DNA of 64,000 bases, taken from the NCBI RefSeq assembly GCF_037975245.1, contig NC_092563.1, positions 22,224,960 through 22,288,959 of the forward strand, given 5' to 3'. The stretch comes from Apostichopus japonicus. Lineage: Eukaryota; Echinodermata; Holothuroidea; Aspidochirotida; Stichopodidae. Below are positions 48,640-64,000 of this stretch, piece by piece; within the stretch, counting starts at the first letter, position 1; every line of letters begins with the position of its first letter. Position numbers and translations under genes: made by a program. The notes below the pieces were generated by a model. It was not told the DNA's origin. It did no database searches and was given only the letters and a program-made list of their open reading frames with translations.

Positions 48640-51600
48640 TTATTTTTGTAAGTCAGCGTGAAGCTATGACGAAGTTGTGGTCGAACCACTCTAACAAATT
48701 TTCAGTTTTAACATATATGTGCCACAGGTGACTGTGTATATGGATCCAAATAAGAGAAAAGGGTCATCGCTGCAATAGACAAAGGTAAAAACAGAGATCC
48801 TCGCCGTAACGGCCGGTATAAAAAGTGACTGCAAAAATAAAACATGAGCACACGTCAACCACTAATTTAGCAAGTGGAACTTCCACTACATCATATACTA
48901 CATTACACCGATATGATTAGATTTTACTCCTGTTTCCTGCGCTAAAACACAAATTACGGTACGTCACAGAGAACCCAAACAACACATTCTTATTTTGTTA
49001 TAAAAACAAACTAGATCAACAAAAGCGGCTCTTTACACTGGCGTTTTGAGTACACTTGACTTCTGTTGCGGAGCTCGCCTGACAACCTTCCCACTTAAAA
49101 TGTGACAGTGTATTTAACAACCGAGACCGATGATAATCTAAATTGGTAGAGGCAAAATCCTTCCTTAACACTTCAGCTAAAGTTCGCCCGATACCCTTCA
49201 AGGTCAAGAGGATGTGTATTCAAACATTGACGGTAAAGTGTCCCAGAATCCAAAACCGTCAAAAGGTCCCTGAAGAAACATCTAACTCAACCAGTGAAGT
49301 GGGAACAAACCATGCACCATATATATGAGAGGGCTAAAGGAGTGCCCTTTCCTCACACATTCGAAGTCGGTCCAGGAAAGCAACTCGGAACGATCTTAAA
49401 ACGGATAAACAGAAAAGCGTTTGACAGCTACTGCAAAGTTTGAGAATAATCCTACGATTTTGGTAGAAATTACTTCAACGTTGATAAGAGTGACATTTTG
49501 TCAACTTTCACTAACACTGACAAATAACGTAAGAATTTGACACCTGTGCTGTGGGATAAAGATATCATAGGCTGTGTGAAGGGTGGATTTTCCTATTTAA
49601 AATGTGCCTTGGGAGGGGGGGGGGGGCAAGTTGGTGGCAGAACTGATTTGCTAGCCTGAAATTGGTAAAAGAAAATACATATATGTCTTTATTTCACATA
49701 GGGAAGACTGGTTTTTCTGGACATTGATATCTTTTAGAATAAAAATTCTTCCTTGTAAACTCCTTACAAGGGAGTGCTACAAATAAGAGCTGAAAATATA
49801 TGATGCTCCTTAGCATGACCTTAATTTGACTTTTGACTTAGGTCTGTAATCCTCCCTGTAACCCCACCCCACACACTGTTCCTCCCTTCCACAGTAATGT
49901 TTACTTTCCAAGAGACTACTGATTCTTCTTCACTTTACAAATAGTCATGATCACATGGTTACCGTGGTTACAATGTACGTGGACAGAGATGCGAGCTGGA
50001 TCAACTTCGATTTCATTTTTTTGTGCTCAGGTTCTATCATTGATATCTTTCTGAAAAAAGTAACAAAATTGGAGTCCAAATCTGGACAATAGAAAACAAG
50101 ATCAAATAAACACAACAAATGATATAATATACTGCTTTTTTGTTTATTTTTATTTTTGTTTCTACAATATTTTTCTTTTTTTGTAATCCTTTTTTTTTGC
50201 CTTTTTCCTGTAATGCATTTTTCCTGAGAGTAAAAAAATTGTCCTTTACACTAGAGAACTGATGCATAAGATTTAAAAAAAATTAAAAAGTCTCAAACAG
50301 CCTTGCTGTTCCCATTTGCCTACGCTCCACCTCAACACTGACATAGAATCAATTTGGTCAATGCCTTTCTCACAAGAGGATACAACAAGTGCCACTGTTT
50401 ATTGAAAAGAAATAGTTATCACATTTCTTGGTTGTTTCATATTATCTTGCAGCACATCATTAACCCTCCCTCCCTCCCAACCTACTCCCTCACAATTACT
50501 CAAACATGTACCCCCATCCTCCCCCAGATTTCCTTCACCCCAGCTATCCTTCCCAACTATCCCCCCCCCCTATATCAATCAAACTGACCTTTCTTTACAC
50601 ATATTGCAAGCTTACATCACATATCCCTTTATTGGATAGATATATAACAGTATACCTTGTCAAGATGTCCAATTTGGAGAATGGAATTTCTGATAATCAC
50701 AAATTTTTCAAACTCTCACATAAAACTATCTACAGTTTCTTTACTTCCATGATTCATTTGTGACATCTGATTCAGTAGAAACATCACATGAAACAGTCAA
50801 ATTAAAAATATTTAATTAAATTGGATGACATCACAGCCAGGTGTCAAATACTTTCTCACATTTTCACAGTAGACGTGTTAACTTTATACGAACCTCAATC
50901 CTTCCCCAAGAACTTGTAATAAGAGGTTCTCAACATAGGTCACCATTATAACAAAATGAAAACAAAATTGATGTCCATATCTTTGGTTACTTTGAAGAAA
51001 ATGCTATTACCAAGCCTTTCCCATGGTTTGCCATTTGCATTGCCATGGTAACATGAGAATAATTATTTTATTTTACTACATTGTAGTACATGCTGGTAAT
51101 TATACAGTGAATAATGTGAATCTTTATAGAGCATTGATTTACCAAAATGAAGGAAGTTGCATAACAAAGTAAAACATAACTTGTACGCTGAGTTGATAAA
51201 GATTCCCATCTAAAAATTAACCAATCATCTCTCAACATATCATGAATCTGTATTCTTTGATTAGGATTTCAACAGATTAAAAATGTTGATACACTGTGTT
51301 ACTAACAATGGCAATGTGATCACTGCACGAGGTTTAGCACAGCCACAACAAGACCAAACAATATTCTTGAATAGTTTATACACCGGGCAGTGCACACAAT
51401 CATTATCGTCCCTTACCATACTGCACACTCACATAACATGTTTTTGAAGAGTGGCATCCGTTTGTTTAACACATGTCAATTGATCTTGTATAAACTTTCT
51501 CGTATCTTAACAAAAGGTGGCTGTTTTAACTGAAATTAAAATATACATCATTTGGCTTCTTTTGTATTTTTTTCTGTCACTACATTTTCTACATTCTTTC

Positions 51601-53094
51601 TCTCTGTTAACTCAAATAATATTTTGTTCTTTTTTTCCCCAGTACCCTAAATATACTGGAATAGTTTTTGATTTTTATTTTATTTTATATAATTAATTTT
51701 CGTATTAACGTTAAATTTTTAGTGCTAAATTCCATGGCAGTGACAGTAAGGAGCGACAAAGGGTAAACTGTGTCAATGATACCAATTTGAATGTACACTG
51801 TCCTTCTTAAAGTCATCCAAAGATATGATAATGAAAATAATAATGTGAGAAAAAAAATAGTTCTGTATTATAAGAAAATGATACACACTTGTTTTTAGTG
51901 TGTCCCCCCCCCCCTCCCCAAACATAAAATCTATAATTGGATGCATTTCTGATCATTGTGCTTCATGAATATTCAAAATACCTCAAAGGTTTTAATTGAA
52001 TTCACTATTAATATCTAAAAATGGAGACAATAATGGTTATAGTCAATTATAAACAAAAGGATACTAAAAGGGGTAACTCACTTAAGATGCAACAATTCCT
52101 AATGTCCGGTGGGAATTTTTGTATTTTTTAGTCATTTTTTTCTGTCATTATATACAGTCTAATGCTGCCAGGCAAAACCAAATAAAACTGACATTTTTTT
52201 TAGTTTTTACTTCACAGTTACAACTGGTATTTTCTCTTTTTATGTTTTCATAATAATATAAAGAACAAAAATTAAATGTTATACTGCATTTTATGTCATA
52301 GGTTTTAGCAACTACTATATTTTAATCTTTGCCATCCCAAATTCTCTCTATGAATGCCATGGCATTGCCTCAATTCCTTATACTTTTTTTTAAATTTGAT
52401 CACTGGAGAATAATCACATGAGTCCTAATGCAATAAGATGCTCCTGAATGCCTACCCCCGACCCCCCTCCCCCGCCAAATCTTCTATACTTCTGGTTGAT
52501 GTTACTTATATCAAATAGTAACAAACAAAATACATTTTTTTCTCTCAACAATATAACAATTATATTATGAGTTTCTCCTACACAAGCTCTTCCAATTATT
52601 CTGTTTATTTATTTTTTTTATCTTTCTGAAGTCAATATCATGATCTAATATGACCCTGTTGTTACAATGAATTTTCATTTTACAAGTTATTTAAGTACTA
52701 CCCTTTTTGAGTTGGTCTATAAAGTTTGCTGCTGTTAATGGATTAATTTGATCACTAATTTCCTCCAACCTCCACCCATGTCTACCCACCCCCCTTCTCC
52801 CACTCCCCACGTCTCCCAAAGACACACATATCCCCAAAACACACATATCCACTGCACAAGACCACGTCCTGTACATCGTGAAACAAATAAGAAACAATAT
52901 TTATGTTTCATGGGTTTTGAAATTCATGAAAAGTATAGGGCAGCGAGGGAGAATCTTGATTACCTGTAATGACTTGCCCAGCAATAATTAGTTGTGACCA
53001 AGAAGATAGCTCGTTGTAACTGCTAACGACAGATTAAAGGACCTCTTTGCCACCCACCTACCCTTTCTCATAGCACTCAAACTAACCTTACTAT
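48640..53094. other. No gene seen; intergenic
   Basis: AT-rich spacer between the MG exon and TENT4 copy B, partly matching unit 1. Contains G/C homopolymers and (CT)-rich stretches near 50,460-50,580. No splice-bounded exon recognised. Confidence 0.55.
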
Positions 53095-53790
53095 CAGTGG
53101 CGGCGCCAGGAATTTTTAGTTGGGGAGGCTAAGGGGGGGCTGAGCCATTTTTTTGGGTGGCTTACAAGATTGAGTGATCGCCGTCCTGGGGGAGGGGTAT
53201 AAGGGGAGGGGGTGCCCCCCTCCCCTTTTGAAATTTTTCCCAATCCTGGAAAGGCCTACATGCAAAATGGTGGTATTTAGCGAGGCTTTTGTCACCTGAA
53301 AATTTCGCCAAAAATATGCATTTTTTTGTGAGTAACTTTAGTCAAATTAGAATGGAAGATACCAATTCAGTTTTCGTATCACTAAAATATTACCTGCTGT
53401 GAAAGATCCAATTCCTTTGCTCAATTATTATATCGCGCTCTCTGACACAACTCCTGTTTTAGTCTGTATACACGCTGTTTGTGAAACGCACACGACATTG
53501 CCGTATGAGAACACCTGTCGGTGAATTGTTTTTATCAGTCACCAAAACAAGGCTTCCTGCACCACAACTGAGTCAGTGACTATTATCATGTGAAAAATTC
53601 ATCAAAATTTCCATTGACCATTGTAGCACTGCGTTATGGCTGACAAAATTTGGGTAGGCTATATTGTTTCAATGAGGTTTTTTTGGGGCCTATTTCAGTT
53701 GGGGGGGCTAATGGGGGGCTGACTACTTCAGTGGGGGGGGGGGGGGGCTAAAGCCCCCCCCCCCCAAGTCCCCCCTTGGCGCCGCCACTG
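53095..53790. mobile_element. hAT MITE, CAGTGGCGGCGCC type, unit 2 only
   Basis: The ends are CAGTGGCGGCGCCAGG and CTTGGCGCCGCCACTG. The 8-bp duplication is CTTACTAT (53087-53094) / CTTACAAT (53791-53798). Unit 1 has the empty site at 31868-31875. Sub-terminal G/C runs and no transposase. Confidence 0.9.
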
Positions 53791-53799
53791 CTTACAATA

Positions 53800-55266
53800 G
53801 TAAACCAATGTGTTTCCAACCATTACCACATCTTCTCAATTTAACCTTTGTATATTTGATATCCCTTCACTTTTTTGGCTATTTTATTTATATATTTTTT
53901 GGGCCAATAGTAACAATTTTAAAATGTTTATCAGTCCTTTCTTAAACACCAGACACAAATCAGCGTAACTCCCAAAGTAAGAAAGTCCTATAAAAATGAA
54001 GGAAAAAATTATAGCTTGGCACCTTCACTACCTAACAACTGATTAATGCACCAAAATCCAACCTGCAACAGATAATCACACAATGACCCTCCTATCAAAT
54101 TCACCTTCGTCGAAATGGCGAATACAAGAACAGTTTGAAGATATGGAGACCAACTCTGCTTTACAATTTCAGAAACAATATGTACCTCTTGCCCATCTTC
54201 CTTGGTTACTTCACAATTATTGCTCTAGGTAACAGATAAAACTTTCTTCTCAAAGCCATAAAAAATGTCACAAAAATAAACTGTTAGAACTAACTTCCAC
54301 TAATCTTGTCAAAACCAAATCTTTACTAAAACAAAAGTGAACTCCTGTATAATAATAATATAATATCTTTCCTACTTCTCTGTGATCATCCTGTTCACGT
54401 CGTTTGCTGTCAAATTGTTTTTTTTCTTCTTTTTTTCTAGCATTTTTTTTTTGGGTGGGGGCGGTGGGGTGTCTAAGTTTTGTTTTCATTTGTTATCTTT
54501 TTTAGTTGTTTTCGCTTCTTCTCCTGTCACAGTATGACAACATTAATAAAAAATTGTTGGCTTTTCACTATGCTTTATATTCTCTCCCTAGGTGAGAAGA
54601 AACCAACAAAATATGGCTTCTTTGTCACTGATATCGTCATTAAATGGTATACTATTTTCCATTTTTCACTGACATTATGTCACTGCTAAGAAAACACCAA
54701 TTATTTCTGGGTTACTCCCTTACCAAACAAACCCATCCACCCCTTCCTACGCCTCCTTTCTCCAAACAAAAATCATTACCGAATAGTTAAAAAAAAAAAT
54801 TATTGAGAGGAAAATTTGATATAAACAATAATTGCATTGTTGACAAGGCTGACAGTGTGAAAGTAGACGTGTTTGATTACTATCCGCTTCACTTTGAGAT
54901 TAGAAACACATTAATACTGAATAAACAGACTCTCTTTGAGTGAATTTCAGATTGGAATCACGGTAAACACTTTTAATTGACTCCAAACTCCTTATTTTGC
55001 TCATTTCAGTACATCCATACACATCACAAATCATGAAACCGAACTAACAGCATTACTCTTTATTTATCCCTCCTTAATCAAAGCAGGGCTGATTTTCTAG
55101 ATTATTTTTCAGTCTTGTCTGTTTACCAATTTCATAGTCTTCTCTGTTGGTTTTCTTGTCCTCCAACCAATCTTGTCGCTTTCATAAATAAAACCGAGAT
55201 AATACAGGCACTTTTTTGTCTCTTCTTTTGACTCAGTTCTTTGCCCCTCTCTTAGAGTTATCCTTT
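53800..55266. other. No gene seen; downstream of TENT4 copy B
   Basis: Matches 31,880-33,170 of unit 1. It would contain the TENT4 3' UTR. A coding relic of the basic tail lies out of frame at 55,215-55,290. Confidence 0.5.
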
Positions 55267-63106
<7,840 letters not shown>

Positions 63107-63357
63107 CTGCAAAGAAGGAATAAAGAATAATATCAATAATGAATATTAATAAGTCTACCCAACCAAAGTTCAAAGTGTCAGTACTGAAAGTTTGAGTGTT
63201 ATTTTTAAAGAGTTTACCACATAGACCGGGATGGTAAAACTAGAAGCAATGAAGAGGAGGGGGTTGGGGGGCGGGGCATATGCCCTTGCACTTTTGTGAA
63301 AAACTGCCCTTTTTGAGAAAAGGTGCACCTTTTCCTTAATTTTTTTTAAATTTATAA

Positions 63358-64000
63358 TGCTCCATTCCCTATAGCATGGTCCATCCCCATATAATGCTCC
63401 ATTCCCCTTAGCATGGTCCAAACTCATATAATGCTCCATTACCCATAGCATGGACCAAACTCATATAATGCTCCATTCCCTATAGCATGGTCCATCCCCA
63501 TATAATGCTCCATTCCCATAGCATGGTCCAAACTCATATAATGCTCCATTCCCTATAGCATGGTCCATACTCATATAATGCTCCATTCCCTATAGCACAG
63601 TCCATCCCCATATAATGCTCCATTCTCTATAGCATGGTCCATCTCAATAGTATGCTCCATTCCCCATAGCATGGTCCATACTCATATAATGCTCCATTCC
63701 CCATAGCATGGTCCATCTCAATAGTAGGCTCCATTCCCCATAGCATGGTCCATACTCATATAATGCTCCATTCCCCATAGCATGGTCCATCTCAATAGTA
63801 TGCTCCATTCCCCATAGCATGGTCCATACTCATATAATGCTCCATTCCCCATAGCATGGTCCATCTCAAAAGTATGCTCCATTCCCTATAGCATGGTCCA
63901 TACTCATATCATGCTCCATTCCCTATAGCATGGTCCATACTCATATAATGCTCCATTCCCCATAGCATGGTCCATCTCAATAGTATGCTCCATTCCCCAC
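63358..64000. repeat. 37-bp satellite array, unit 2
   Basis: Same monomer as at 37912. In the last 350 bases the two types (ATATAATGC and AATAGTATGC) alternate regularly, giving a 74-bp dimer unit. Runs off the right edge. Confidence 0.95.

Overview
This window is eukaryotic nuclear DNA. Its coding capacity is split into short exons with GT..AG borders separated by long AT-rich introns, and the rest is dense with transposons, satellites and long G/C homopolymer runs. The two recognisable genes are conserved in animals. The repeat style (many small hAT-type elements with CAnnGGCG termini and internal poly-G, tRNA-derived SINEs, CR1/L2-like LINE tails) suggests a marine invertebrate, perhaps an echinoderm such as a sea cucumber. 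That taxonomic guess is an inference from style only.

The main architecture is a head-to-tail duplication of a two-gene segment, with everything on the minus strand. Going down in coordinates, the ancestral order is TENT4 (PAPD5/PAPD7, the Trf4/5 non-canonical poly(A) polymerase), then SPG7 (paraplegin, the mitochondrial m-AAA protease). Unit 2 spans about 40.8-64.0 kb and holds TENT4 copy B (exons 63.1 to 55.3 kb, with 5' exons beyond the window) and an SPG7 fragment of five 5' exons (43.6 to 39.6 kb). Unit 1 spans about 1-39.5 kb and holds TENT4 copy A (37.7 to 33.2 kb, without 5' exons) and SPG7 copy 1 (4.8 to 2.2 kb, continuing off the left edge). The junction lies between SPG7 exon 5 (39,618) and a 37-bp satellite in a TENT4 intron. 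So one truncated SPG7 and one headless TENT4 sit in the middle, and the potentially complete genes run off either end.

TENT4 copy A is a pseudogene: one catalytic-half exon is missing, there is an in-frame stop, and another exon has a frameshift plus a lost splice acceptor. Copy B keeps six well-spliced catalytic exons, but its last exon has lost its 5' half and carries two frameshifts. Unresolved haplotypes joined in the assembly are a real alternative to a genomic duplication.

The two units serve as controls for each other, so several transposons could be bounded exactly by target-site duplications and by paralogous empty sites. Examples are hAT elements at 163-1976, 20,286-21,646, 47,580-47,820 and 53,095-53,790. 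Unit 1 also carries a three-level nest (13,427-17,540) and a fold-back element with a 9-bp duplication (29,196-29,964). It further contains a roughly 475-bp tandem repeat interrupted by a transposon with a 5-bp duplication (22.3-25.4 kb). About ten copies of a roughly 100-bp 'core' with a conserved hairpin occur inside elements that have different termini. Unit 2 has a 2.8-kb insertion of tandem repeats rich in AGGTCA half-sites (59,055-61,838).

No rRNA, CRISPR, operon or bacterial-type gene is present. Most of the window between the listed exons is intronic or intergenic DNA with no gene I can support.
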